A stretch of 44,334 nucleotides of DNA. It comes from Eisenbergiella porci (GTDB lineage Bacteria; Bacillota; Clostridia; Lachnospirales; Lachnospiraceae). Shown piece by piece: positions 26,854 to 35,597 of this stretch. Each line of letters opens with the position of its first letter. Within the stretch, counting starts at the first letter, position 1. The notes below the pieces were generated by a model. It was not told the origin of the DNA and ran no database searches. It saw nothing but the letters and a program-made list of their open reading frames with translations. Both the position numbers and the translations under genes were made by a program. The stretch covers positions 1 to 44,334 of the forward strand of contig NZ_VUMI01000048.1 of the NCBI RefSeq assembly GCF_009696275.1, given 5' to 3'.

Positions 26854-27488
26854 ATGAAAAAGCCATTACCAATAGGTGTTGATGATTTGAACTGTTAGAT
26901 AAAAAAGGAGATGTAAATTTATTTACAATAAGAGAACTGGCCAATGAATTCGACAGGCATAGGAAAATAAAAGAGAGGCTTTCTCCTGAAAAAGCGGTCA
27001 GATATCAAAAAATTCTGGAGGAAACCGCTTCCGAAGATGATTTTTCAGGAGCCCTTCAGTTTTTAAGCGAGGCTCTTTGGGAGAGTACAGGCCAAAAATC
27101 GATCATATTAATAGATGAATATGATGTTCCGCTGGAAAATGCTTATTTAAATGGTTTCTATGAAGAAATGTCGGATTTTATCCGTTCGCATTTTGAATCT
27201 GCCTTAAAGTCAAACCCTTATCTTGAGTTTGGAGTGATCACGGGATGCCTGAGAATAACAAAAGAGTCGATTTTTACAGGGTTGAATAACCTGAAAATGG
27301 TATCAATCCTCAGCAATATATATGATGAGTACTTTGGTTTTACGCAAAAGGAAACCGAGGCGTTGTTAGATGAATACGATCGGGCAGATAAGATGGAAAC
27401 AATGAAGGAATGGTATAATGGTTATCGGTTTGGTAATGCCGAGGTCTATAATCCCTGGAAAATTTTATCTTGCGTTTTAACTTATTGA
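26854..27488 (+). pseudogene. AAA-ATPase-like / DUF1703-type protein remnant
   Basis: A start codon with a good ribosome site opens a frame for KKPLPIGVDD, the usual start of AAA-ATPase-like proteins with a C-terminal PD-(D/E)XK-type domain. After about ten codons the frame is broken and shifts. The second frame carries ELLDKKGDVNLFT, then ILIDEYDVPLENAY (Walker B-like), ITGCLRITKESIFTGLNN and WYNGYRFGNAEVYNPW. It ends soon after, so the C-terminal half is gone. The Walker A segment expected after NLFT is missing. At least three deletions relative to the family (normally about 520-580 residues) are implied. It is clearly dead as an ATPase. Confidence 0.8.
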
Positions 27489-27513
27489 AACAACAGTTGG
27501 TTAATGGTATAAT
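27485..27513 (+). promoter_or_regulatory. Promoter of the SNF2-SWIM operon
   Basis: TTGAAA (27485-27490) and consensus TATAAT (27508-27513) are 17 bp apart. The -35 box overlaps the stop codon of the AAA-ATPase remnant. A leader of about 110 bases precedes the SNF2 start codon. Confidence 0.75.
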
Positions 27514-27630
27514 ATGCCGGAGTATGAACTTGAAGGAAAGATGATTGACCTTAAAAGGTATAGTACCGGCGCTGCCGGATAAATACATACTTTCGGGGGA
27601 CAGGCAGTTATTGCAGGAAGGAAGTAAGAA

Positions 27631-30255
27631 ATGCGCTCTGAAAAAAAAGATGGAATACAGAAGGTTTCTTTGAGCTTTATCTTTACAGCAGATACCTTTC
27701 GGCTGGATAAAACAAAGGCATCTGTGCTGCCTGCACATAAGGAATGGAAGGAACGTTTTGGAAAGAACCGATATAAAGCCTTATTTTATTTGGGATTTGG
27801 GGAAAGGCCAGAAGAGGCGTCGGCTTCTTTTGGCTATCTTCATTTATTGTCGGAGCAATTTCTGAAATCCTTGACAGCGCACGCAGGGCTGGAGCTGGCA
27901 AGGGAAGAAATTGAGGTTGACCTTGAGGAGGATACGGCAGAGCTGCTTCTGAACGCAGCGCCTTATGGAATCGGCAGTGAGTATATAACAAAGCGCTGGC
28001 TGGAGGGGATATACCGAAGGCTTACCCAGGCCTATGTTTATGAAATCAGTCAGTATGAGGGAACGGTAGAAATGTTTCTGGCTGAAAACAGTCAGAATTT
28101 GAAGGCGCCGGAACGGATTTTTTTTCATCTGGTAGAGAATAAGAAGGATTTTGAGGAGCCCTTTGCTTTTCTTGCAACCTATGCTACGAAGGATGAGACA
28201 GGTAAACTGCGCCATATGCCGCTGCAGTATGCTTTGACGGAGTATAAGCATCAGAGGGAAAAATTACTGGAGCTGCTGTCCTGTCTGAACAGAGCGGCAG
28301 AGAAATCACCGTTTATTTCTCAGATTGTGGAAAGCGGAGAAATGTTTTATCCTCTGCAGGTGACGGCTGATGAGGCTTATGAATTTTTAAAGGCAATTCC
28401 TGCCATTGAAGAGACGGGAATTTTATGCAGAATTCCGAATTGGTGGAAGAAGCATTACGCATCGCCATCGCTGTCTGTCAGTCTTGGCGAAAAGAAACCG
28501 GCGCTGCTTGGATTTGATTCACTGATCAGTGTACAGCCAAAGCTGATGGCGGGCGGCGTGGAATTGAGCCGGGAGGAGATAAAACAGCTGCTCTCTCAGA
28601 CGGAGGGACTGGCATGGCTGAAGGGGCGCTGGGTGGAGGTAGATCACAGGAAACTCAAAAAGCTCCTGGAGGAAATGCAGGAATTCCCGGAGATGGTCAC
28701 CTTGAAAGAAGCGCTGCGCATGGATTTGGAGCGGGGGACTGGCAAAGAAGACCTGTCAAAGGAAGGCTGGGCGGGGATTACCAATGGTACATGGCTTGCC
28801 ACCCTGATGCGTAATTTGCGAATGCCGGGTACAATCAGCCAGGCGGCGGTTCCTAAAACCCTGTGCGCTGATCTGCGTCCATATCAGAAAACAGGATATA
28901 CCTGGCTTTCTTATATGGCCAGACTTGGTTTTGGAGCCTGCCTTGCCGATGATATGGGACTTGGAAAGACGGTTCAGGTCATTGCTTTTTTGGAAAAGCT
29001 TCGGAATACCGATGCTGATGCGCGGGTATTGCTGGCGGTTCCGGCTTCCTTATTGGGAAACTGGAGGAAGGAAATCGGGCGGTTTGCCCCTGCCATGGAT
29101 TTCCGGATTCTGCATGGAAGGGCGGCGGCCGATGAGGAACAGGAGACCTTTCTTACAATTACAACGTATGGTATGGTCAGCCGGCTGGACAAGCTGAAGG
29201 AACAGCAGTGGACGGCGGTGATTTTGGATGAGGCGCAGGCAATCAAGAACCCTGCCACAAAGCAGACCAGAGAGGTCAAGAAGCTGCGGGCCGGTATTCG
29301 GATTGCAATGACGGGAACTCCCATTGAAAATGATTTAACGAACCTGTGGTCATTATTTGACTATCTGAATCCCGGATTGATGGGAAACAGTAAGGAATTT
29401 CACGATTTTGCAAAAGGACTGGAAAGCCATCCGGAGGGGTATGGCAAGCTGAAGAATATGGTGAACCCTTTTATTCTCCGGCGATTGAAATCGGATAAGA
29501 GTATTATTGCGGATCTTCCGGATAAGCTGGAACGTGTGGACTATGCAGGGCTTAGCAAAAAGCAGATTGTACTTTACCGGAAGCAGGTGGCGGAGCTTGC
29601 AAAGCAGGTTGAGGAGGCGGAAGGGATTCAGAGAAAGGGAATCGTACTTTCTGCGATCACAAAGCTCAAGCAGATCTGCAATCATCCGGATCAGTTTTTG
29701 GGCCAGGAGGTGTTTGAACCGTCTGAGAGCGGTAAATTCCAGATGCTGCAGGAAATCTGCCAAACCATTTACGAGAAGCGGGAACGGGTGCTGGTATTTA
29801 CCCAGTATAAAGAGATGACAGAACCTCTGGCGGCTTTTCTGGAGCAGGTTATGGGCCAGCCGGGGTTGGTGCTGCATGGAGGTACCCGTGTGGGAAAACG
29901 GGCGGAGCTGGTGGATATGTTTAATGGAGAGGAGTATATTCCGTTTATGGTGCTTTCAGTGAAGGCGGGAGGAACCGGGCTGAATCTGACAGCGGCAAAT
30001 CATGTCATCCATTTTGATCGCTGGTGGAATCCGGCAGTGGAAAACCAGGCCACCGATCGAGCCTACAGGATCGGCCAGGATAAGAATGTAGTGGTCCATA
30101 AGCTGGTAAGCGAAGGGACGATTGAAGAAAAGATTGATCAGCTGATAAATGCAAAGAAGGAACTGGCGGATAATGTGATTGGGAAGGGCGGTGAAAACTG
30201 GATTACCGAAATGAACAATGAGCAGCTCCTGGCGATGATGCGGCTTGAGTTATAA
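27631..30255 (+). CDS. SNF2-family DNA translocase/helicase
   Basis: The 874-residue protein is a bacterial SWI2/SNF2 ATPase. The N-terminal half (1-390) corresponds to the helicase-associated region of bacterial SNF2 proteins. The motor starts at LRPYQKTGYTWL (about 405) with Walker A DDMGLGKT (about 440-447), motif II DEAQ, motif III TGTPIEN, an NPFILRRLKSDK segment, and the second lobe with VLVFTQYKEM, KAGGTGLNLTAA and QATDRAYRIGQ. It should move on double-stranded DNA and remodel bound proteins. No SWIM zinc finger is present in this protein; it is encoded by the next gene. Starts after AGGAAGG. The pair resembles Bacillus ywqA-ywqB. Substrate and process unknown. Confidence 0.92.
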   Translation: MRSEKKDGIQKVSLSFIFTADTFRLDKTKASVLPAHKEWKERFGKNRYKALFYLGFGERPEEASASFGYLHLLSEQFLKSLTAHAGLELAREEIEVDLEEDTAELLLNAAPYGIGSEYITKRWLEGIYRRLTQAYVYEISQYEGTVEMFLAENSQNLKAPERIFFHLVENKKDFEEPFAFLATYATKDETGKLRHMPLQYALTEYKHQREKLLELLSCLNRAAEKSPFISQIVESGEMFYPLQVTADEAYEFLKAIPAIEETGILCRIPNWWKKHYASPSLSVSLGEKKPALLGFDSLISVQPKLMAGGVELSREEIKQLLSQTEGLAWLKGRWVEVDHRKLKKLLEEMQEFPEMVTLKEALRMDLERGTGKEDLSKEGWAGITNGTWLATLMRNLRMPGTISQAAVPKTLCADLRPYQKTGYTWLSYMARLGFGACLADDMGLGKTVQVIAFLEKLRNTDADARVLLAVPASLLGNWRKEIGRFAPAMDFRILHGRAAADEEQETFLTITTYGMVSRLDKLKEQQWTAVILDEAQAIKNPATKQTREVKKLRAGIRIAMTGTPIENDLTNLWSLFDYLNPGLMGNSKEFHDFAKGLESHPEGYGKLKNMVNPFILRRLKSDKSIIADLPDKLERVDYAGLSKKQIVLYRKQVAELAKQVEEAEGIQRKGIVLSAITKLKQICNHPDQFLGQEVFEPSESGKFQMLQEICQTIYEKRERVLVFTQYKEMTEPLAAFLEQVMGQPGLVLHGGTRVGKRAELVDMFNGEEYIPFMVLSVKAGGTGLNLTAANHVIHFDRWWNPAVENQATDRAYRIGQDKNVVVHKLVSEGTIEEKIDQLINAKKELADNVIGKGGENWITEMNNEQLLAMMRLEL

Positions 30256-30273
30256 TATAGAGGGGATGGAAAC

Positions 30274-30999
30274 ATGAGCAGATATTGGAATACGGAAGGC
30301 ACATATAGCCAGATCCCGGTGGAGGAGTTGAGAAGGAAGGCAAGAGAAAGCGCCGGTAAAGCGAGAAAAAAAGGGCAGGAGCTGGAGCCGGTCATTGTAA
30401 AGGACAAGAAGATCTGTACAAGCTGGTGGGGACAGGCATGGTGCGTCAACCTGGAACAGTATGCTGATTACAGCAGCCGTCTGGACAGAGGAAAGCGTTA
30501 TGTGCGCTCCGGAGCGGTTATCGATTTAAAGGTACAGAAGGGAAGAATAGAGGCCAGGGTACAGGGTACGAGAAAGACGCCATATAAGGTCGAAGTCCGG
30601 ATCAGTCCGATGACTGAGGAGCAATGCCAGAAGATTATACAAAAATGCGGGAAAAAAATTGAAAATATGGAGGCGCTGATACAGGGCAGTATTCCGGAGG
30701 AATTAAAAGAAATTTTTACCGGAGCGGACGGTCTTTTTCCTACGCCGCGGGAAATCAGTTTTTCCTGCAGCTGTCCGGACTGGGCCCTGATGTGCAAGCA
30801 TGTGGCGGCTGTTATGTACGGTATCGGAGTGCGTGTGGATGAAAATCCCTTCTTCTTTTTTGAATTGCGTGGAATTGACGTGGAGCGTTTTATTGATGTT
30901 ACGCTTGAAAATAAGGTGGAAGCAATGTTGGAGAATGCTTCCAGGCCAAGCAGCAGAATCATTACAGATGAAGATGCATGGCAGATTTTCGGACTGTGA
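30274..30999 (+). CDS. SWIM zinc-finger protein, partner of the SNF2 ATPase
   Basis: The 241-residue protein carries a SWIM finger with ligands Cys165, Cys167, Cys174 and His176 (CSCPDWALMCKH). Upstream is the conserved block SWWGQAWC...LDRGKRYVRSGAV (about 50-82), shared by stand-alone bacterial SWIM proteins. SWIM domains bind DNA or protein and are repeatedly linked to SNF2 ATPases in bacteria. It starts 18 bases after the SNF2 stop, so the two are cotranscribed. It probably recruits or loads the ATPase, which is inference. A third zinc-ligand-like cysteine set is not visible. Confidence 0.9.
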   Translation: MSRYWNTEGTYSQIPVEELRRKARESAGKARKKGQELEPVIVKDKKICTSWWGQAWCVNLEQYADYSSRLDRGKRYVRSGAVIDLKVQKGRIEARVQGTRKTPYKVEVRISPMTEEQCQKIIQKCGKKIENMEALIQGSIPEELKEIFTGADGLFPTPREISFSCSCPDWALMCKHVAAVMYGIGVRVDENPFFFFELRGIDVERFIDVTLENKVEAMLENASRPSSRIITDEDAWQIFGL

Positions 31000-31042
31000 A
31001 AAATGAGGAATAGGTTAAGGCCTTCTGTAAGGAGCATATAAT

Positions 31043-32032
31043 ATGAAATGGAAAAAATTCAGGATAAAAACAATAACGGATGCGGAGGACATAATTATCA
31101 GCACCCTTTATGATATTGGCCTGGAAGGGGCGCAGATCGAGGATAAGGTGCCGCTGACAGCCGCGGAAAAGGAGCAGATGTTCGTCGACATCCTGCCGGA
31201 TGGGCCGGAGGATGACGGGATTGCGTGGCTCAGCTTTTTCGTGGAGGAAACAGAGGACGGGCATCTTCTGGTAGTCGGCAAAGAGACGGACGAGGAGTCC
31301 GTTATGGAAAATGTGCGCAGAAAGCTGGAGGAGCTGCGGGTATTCTGCGACATCGGAGAAGGAAGCATTTCCGTGGATGAGACGGAGGATATCGACTGGA
31401 TCAATAACTGGAAGCAGTATTTTCACCAGTTTTATATTGATGATCTCCTTGTTATCCCTTCCTGGGAAGAGGTGGAGGAAACGGATAAGGACAAGCTGGT
31501 CCTTCATATTGATCCTGGTACCGCCTTCGGGACGGGGATGCATGAGACAACACAGCTTTGCATCAGGCAGCTGAAAAAGTTTGTGACGCCGGAAACCGTG
31601 CTTCTGGATGTGGGCACCGGCAGCGGAATCCTGGGGATTCTTGCGCTGATGTTCGGAGCAAGGAGCGTGGTGGGAACTGATTTGGATCCCTGCGCAGTGG
31701 AAGCGGTACGTGAAAATCTGGAATCCAATCATATTGACCCGGATAAATTTGAAATGATGATTGGCAATATCATTACGGAAAAAGAAGTTCAGGATCGGGT
31801 GGGGTATGGCTGTTATGATATTGTGGCGGCAAATATCCTGGCTGATGTACTGGTAAACCTGACGCCGGTGATCTGCAGCCAGCTGAAGCCGGGCGGAATC
31901 TATATTACTTCAGGAATTATAGATGACAAGGAAACAACGGTGGTAGATGCGGTAAAGGCTGCCGGGCTGGAGCTTCTGGAGGTCAATTATCAGGGGGAAT
32001 GGGTTGGCGTGACGGCGAGAAAGCCAGTGTGA
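31043..32032 (+). CDS. prmA: Ribosomal protein L11 methyltransferase
   Basis: The 329-residue enzyme trimethylates lysines and the N-terminus of L11 using S-adenosylmethionine. A small N-terminal substrate domain (1-90) precedes the Rossmann domain: PGTAFGTGMHETTQLC (about 155-170), SAM motif LLDVGTGSGILGI (about 190-202), and the catalytic NILADVL. The start has AAGGAG upstream. rsmE follows after 37 bases, as in other Firmicutes, where both lie behind dnaJ. Confidence 0.95.
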   Translation: MKWKKFRIKTITDAEDIIISTLYDIGLEGAQIEDKVPLTAAEKEQMFVDILPDGPEDDGIAWLSFFVEETEDGHLLVVGKETDEESVMENVRRKLEELRVFCDIGEGSISVDETEDIDWINNWKQYFHQFYIDDLLVIPSWEEVEETDKDKLVLHIDPGTAFGTGMHETTQLCIRQLKKFVTPETVLLDVGTGSGILGILALMFGARSVVGTDLDPCAVEAVRENLESNHIDPDKFEMMIGNIITEKEVQDRVGYGCYDIVAANILADVLVNLTPVICSQLKPGGIYITSGIIDDKETTVVDAVKAAGLELLEVNYQGEWVGVTARKPV

Positions 32033-32069
32033 CAGTAACAGCCAGTTTGACAGGAGAGCGGGAATCGGA

Positions 32070-32822
32070 ATGTATCAGTTTTTTGTGGAGCCCGGGCAGA
32101 TTCAGGGAAAGACGGTTACCATCACGGGAAGTGATGTGAATCATATTAAGAATGTACTGCGTATGAGGCCGGGAGAGGAAATCGCTGTAAGCAACGGCGT
32201 TGATGGACGGGAGTACAGATGCGGGATTGAGGAAATCCGGGAGGACGAGGTGGTTTGCACGCTTCGTTTCATCAAAGAGGATGGGCTGGAGCTGCCTTCC
32301 AGGATTTACCTGTTCCAGTGTCTGCCCAAGGCGGATAAAATGGAGCTTGTCATCCAGAAGGCGGTGGAGCTGGGGGCCTTTGCGGTGGTGCCTGTGGCGG
32401 CTAAGCGCTGTGTGGTAAAGCTGGATGCGAAAAAGGTAAAGAGCAAGCTGGCAAGGTGGCAGGGAATTGCCGAGTCTGCGGCCAAGCAGAGCAAACGCCG
32501 CATCGTACCGGAGGTAATGCCGGTGATGTCCATGCAGGAGGCGCTGCATTTTGCAAAGGATATGGATGTGAAGCTTTTTCCTTACGAGCTGGCTGAAGGG
32601 ATGGGAAAGACAAAGGAGTTGATCGCAGGCATCCGCCCCGGCCAGTCCATCGCGGTTTTCATCGGGCCGGAGGGCGGTTTTGAGGATGGTGAGGTGGAGG
32701 CTGCTTCGGAGTGCGGTTTCGTGCCGGTGACACTGGGGCGGCGCATTCTGCGGACGGAAACGGCAGGCTTTACCGTGCTTGCCTGGATTATGTATCAGCT
32801 GGAGGCGGATCAGGGCGTTTAG
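32070..32822 (+). CDS. rsmE: 16S rRNA (uracil-1498-N3)-methyltransferase
   Basis: The 250-residue SPOUT-family enzyme methylates U1498 of 16S rRNA. A PUA-like N-terminal domain (MYQFFVEPGQ... DVNHIKNVLRMRPGEE) is followed by the knotted domain: QCLPKADKMELVIQKAVELG, KRCVV, IGPEGGFEDGEVEAA (about 192-206) and LGRRILRTETAGF. Length and motifs are complete. Starts after GAGAGCGGGAATCGGA, a modest ribosome site. Cotranscription with prmA is likely. Confidence 0.95.
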   Translation: MYQFFVEPGQIQGKTVTITGSDVNHIKNVLRMRPGEEIAVSNGVDGREYRCGIEEIREDEVVCTLRFIKEDGLELPSRIYLFQCLPKADKMELVIQKAVELGAFAVVPVAAKRCVVKLDAKKVKSKLARWQGIAESAAKQSKRRIVPEVMPVMSMQEALHFAKDMDVKLFPYELAEGMGKTKELIAGIRPGQSIAVFIGPEGGFEDGEVEAASECGFVPVTLGRRILRTETAGFTVLAWIMYQLEADQGV

Positions 32823-32927
32823 GAGTACCAATTGTCGAAAGCAGACATATAATAAGTTAGGCGGATTCCGATTGGGGAGTCCGCGCTTCTTTACCGGCAA
32901 ATCAAATACAGAAAGTTGGGAAAAATT

Positions 32928-34088
32928 ATGGAATGCTATCTGGATAACTCTGCTACGACAAAATGCTTTGACAGCGTAGCGGCTATCATGACCCAGGTCA
33001 TGTGTCAGGACTATGGCAATCCATCCAGTATGCACATGAAAGGAGTGCAGGCAGAGCAGTATCTGCGCTATGCCAAAGATGTGATTGCAAGAATCCTGAA
33101 GGTGAATGAAAAAGAGATTTTCTTCACCTCGGGAGGTACGGAATCGGATAATCTTGCCCTCATCGGAAGCGCTTATGCAAACTGCCGGGCAGGAAGGCAT
33201 CTGATAACAACCTCTATTGAACACCCGGCAATCCTGCAGACGATGCAGTATCTGGAAGGACAGGGCTTTGAAGTGACTTATCTGCCGGTGGACTGCTATG
33301 GGCGGATCCGGCTGGAGGATTTGGAGTATGCAATGAGGCAGGATACGATTCTGGTATCCATTATGCATACGAATAATGAGCTCGGTTCCCTGCAGCCTGT
33401 CGCTGAGGCGGGCAGGCTGATTAAACAGATGAATCCGGGAACGCTTTTTCATGTGGATGCGGTGCAGGGATTTGGTAAATACAGGATTCTGCCGAAAAAA
33501 ATGGGAATCGATATGCTGTCTGTGAGCGGACACAAGATTCATGGGCCCAAGGGCGTGGGATTTCTTTATATCAATGAAGCGGTAAAAATCCAGCCGATTA
33601 TTTTCGGCGGGGGCCAGCAGCGCGGCATGCGTTCCGGGACGGAAAATGTACCGGCAATTGCAGGGCTGGCGAAGGCCGCCGAGGAGATGTATGGAAATCT
33701 GGATGAGGATGTGAACAGGCTGTATGCTTTGAAGCAGATGTTTATTGACGGTGTGACACAGCTGGACGGCGTGCAGATTAACGGGCTGACCGGGCGTGAG
33801 AGCGCGCCTCATGTTATCAGTGTATCTTTCCGGGGAATCCGGAGCGAGGTTCTGCTGCATGCGCTGGAGGAGCGGGGAATTTATGTTTCTTCGGGAAGCG
33901 CCTGTTCTTCCAATAAGCCGGGAACGGCGGCATCGGCTACGCTGCGGGCGATTGGTCTGGATAAGGAGCTGATGGGCTCTACGCTTCGTTTCAGCCTGTC
34001 GGTGTTTACCACGGAGGAAGAGATCCGTTATGCGTTGAATGCGTTGTATGAGATGGTGCCCATGTTGCGCAGGTTTACAAGAAGATAG
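32928..34088 (+). CDS. Cysteine desulfurase (NifS/IscS-like), probable partner of ThiI
   Basis: The 386-residue PLP enzyme removes sulfur from cysteine as an enzyme-bound persulfide. The start MECYLDNSATT is typical. Other signatures are FTSGGTESDNLAL, TSIEHPAI (cofactor-stacking His), SVSGHKIHGPKG (Schiff-base Lys at about residue 204) and SSGSACSSNKPG (sulfur-carrying Cys at about 328, on a short loop). The ATG at 32928 has a weak ribosome site; an upstream TTG is possible. thiI lies 102 bases downstream, the same arrangement as Bacillus nifZ-thiI, so its main client is probably ThiI for tRNA 4-thiouridine. Confidence 0.93.
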   Translation: MECYLDNSATTKCFDSVAAIMTQVMCQDYGNPSSMHMKGVQAEQYLRYAKDVIARILKVNEKEIFFTSGGTESDNLALIGSAYANCRAGRHLITTSIEHPAILQTMQYLEGQGFEVTYLPVDCYGRIRLEDLEYAMRQDTILVSIMHTNNELGSLQPVAEAGRLIKQMNPGTLFHVDAVQGFGKYRILPKKMGIDMLSVSGHKIHGPKGVGFLYINEAVKIQPIIFGGGQQRGMRSGTENVPAIAGLAKAAEEMYGNLDEDVNRLYALKQMFIDGVTQLDGVQINGLTGRESAPHVISVSFRGIRSEVLLHALEERGIYVSSGSACSSNKPGTAASATLRAIGLDKELMGSTLRFSLSVFTTEEEIRYALNALYEMVPMLRRFTRR

Positions 34089-34094
34089 AGTCGG

Positions 34095-34116
34095 CGTCCG
34101 GCCTTTTGGCCGGACG
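34095..34116. other. Perfect hairpin between the desulfurase gene and thiI
   Basis: CGTCCGGCC and GGCCGGACG form a 9-bp GC-rich stem with a TTTT loop, seven bases after the desulfurase stop codon. It lacks a T-run, so it is more likely an mRNA stabiliser or processing site than a terminator. Confidence 0.6.
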
Positions 34117-34190
34117 GAAAACCGGCAGGAGTCGTTGGGCTGTCGGGCGGCACGTGAAAAGCAGCCGGGCAGGGCAGGATAGGAGGATGT

Positions 34191-35381
34191 ATGGTTTTTA
34201 AGGCGTTTTTGATAAAGTACGCGGAAATCGGCGTAAAGGGAAAGAACCGGGGGATTTTCGAGGATGCGCTTGTGCAGCAGATTAAGTATGCGCTGAAGCG
34301 GTGTGAGGGAGATTTTGCGGTTCATCGTACCCGGGGCAGAATCTATGTGGACGTGCTGTCTGAGGAGTATGATTATGATGAGACAGTGGAGCATCTGCAG
34401 AGGGTGTTCGGTATCGCGGAAATCTGTCCGATGGTGCAGGTGGAGGACGAAGGGTTTGACAAGCTGTGTGGTACGCTTGTGGAATATATGGACGATGTGT
34501 ATGCGGACAAGAATATTACGTTCAAGGTGAGTGCGAGAAGGGCAAGGAAGAATTATCCGCTGGATTCTATGACGATCAATTCAGAGGTGGGCGGCATCCT
34601 GCTGGATGCGTTCCCGGATATGAAGGTGGATGTGCATAAGCCGGATGTGATGCTGTATATTGAGATCCGGGAGAAGATTTATATTTATTCCATAGAGATT
34701 CCCGGGCCGGGAGGAATGCCGGTGGGGACGAATGGTAAGGGGATGCTGCTGCTTTCGGGAGGGATTGATTCTCCTGTAGCGGGGTATATGATCGCAAAGC
34801 GCGGTGTGAAGATTGATGCGGTTTATTTTCATGCGCCTCCGTATACGAGCGAGAGGGCGAAGCAGAAGGTGGTGGATCTGGCAAAGCTGGTGTCAAGGTA
34901 CAGCGGGCCGATTTATCTGCATGTGGTGAATTTTACGGATATTCAGCTGTATATTTATGAGAAGTGTCCGCATGATGAGCTGACGATAATTATGAGAAGG
35001 TATATGATGCGGATTGCGGAGATGATCGCAAGGGATACGGAGTGTCTGGGGCTGATTACGGGCGAAAGTATCGGGCAGGTGGCTTCGCAGACGATGCATT
35101 CGCTGGCGGCTACGGATGATGCGTGTGAGATGCCGGTGTACAGGCCGCTGATTGGGATGGATAAGCAGGAGATTATTGATATTTCTGAGAGGATTGGGAC
35201 GTATGAGACGTCGATTTTGCCGTTTGAGGATTGTTGTACGATCTTTGTGGCAAAGCATCCGGTGACGAAGCCGAATTTGAATGTGATCCGGAAGCATGAG
35301 AGGTTTTTGGATGATAGGATCGATGAACTGGTGAAGTCGGCGGTGGAGTCGAAGGAGCTGGTGGTTGTGGGGAAGGATTGA
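34191..35381 (+). CDS. thiI: tRNA 4-thiouridine sulfurtransferase ThiI
   Basis: The 396-residue enzyme adenylates U8 of tRNA and inserts sulfur. A ferredoxin-like N-terminal region (LIKYAEIGVKGKNRGIFE) is followed by the THUMP domain (about 60-165) and a PP-loop ATPase with LLSGGIDSPVAGY (about 185-197). ITGESIGQVASQTMHSL and CCTIFVAKHPVTKP follow. It lacks the C-terminal rhodanese domain of E. coli ThiI, as in Bacillus. The second half of the gene uses codons ending in G and T far more than its neighbours. Start after AGGAGG. Repeats begin within a few dozen bases of the stop. Confidence 0.95.
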   Translation: MVFKAFLIKYAEIGVKGKNRGIFEDALVQQIKYALKRCEGDFAVHRTRGRIYVDVLSEEYDYDETVEHLQRVFGIAEICPMVQVEDEGFDKLCGTLVEYMDDVYADKNITFKVSARRARKNYPLDSMTINSEVGGILLDAFPDMKVDVHKPDVMLYIEIREKIYIYSIEIPGPGGMPVGTNGKGMLLLSGGIDSPVAGYMIAKRGVKIDAVYFHAPPYTSERAKQKVVDLAKLVSRYSGPIYLHVVNFTDIQLYIYEKCPHDELTIIMRRYMMRIAEMIARDTECLGLITGESIGQVASQTMHSLAATDDACEMPVYRPLIGMDKQEIIDISERIGTYETSILPFEDCCTIFVAKHPVTKPNLNVIRKHERFLDDRIDELVKSAVESKELVVVGKD

Positions 35382-35408
35382 GATGGTTTGGGGAGAGGAG
35401 TGAGGGGC

Positions 35409-35590
35409 GGGCTCGGGTAGTCGCTGCGCTGTCCCCATCGCTAATGGGGGAGGAGGAAGGCTCGGGACCGGGGTCCCATCGCTTATGGGAGGAGGGGGAA
35501 GGCTCGGGACCGGGGGCCCATCGCTTATGGGAGGAGAGGGAGAGGGAGACGGGCTCGGGACGGGCACCCCATCGCACGGGTGGATCGAGC
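35409..35590 (+). repeat. GC-rich tandem repeat after thiI
   Basis: Two near-identical 42-bp-phase units start at 35459 and 35501 (GGCTCGGGACCGGGG then CCCATCGCTTATGGGAGGAG). They are flanked by more diverged copies at 35409 and 35551. Each unit carries a small palindrome, CCCATCGCTTATGGG or similar. Any frame through it gives only Pro/Ser or Gly/Glu-rich sequence, so it is probably not coding. Confidence 0.75.
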
Positions 35591-35597
35591 CGGACAG

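Noticed and set aside
31983-34394. 803-residue open frame antisense to rsmE and the desulfurase gene
   Set aside because: Both plus-strand genes are unmistakable; the antisense product is His/Arg/Leu-rich without family features.
34893-35577. Proline/serine-rich minus-strand frames through the GC repeats
   Set aside because: They arise from translating tandem repeats; no ribosome site and no conserved part.
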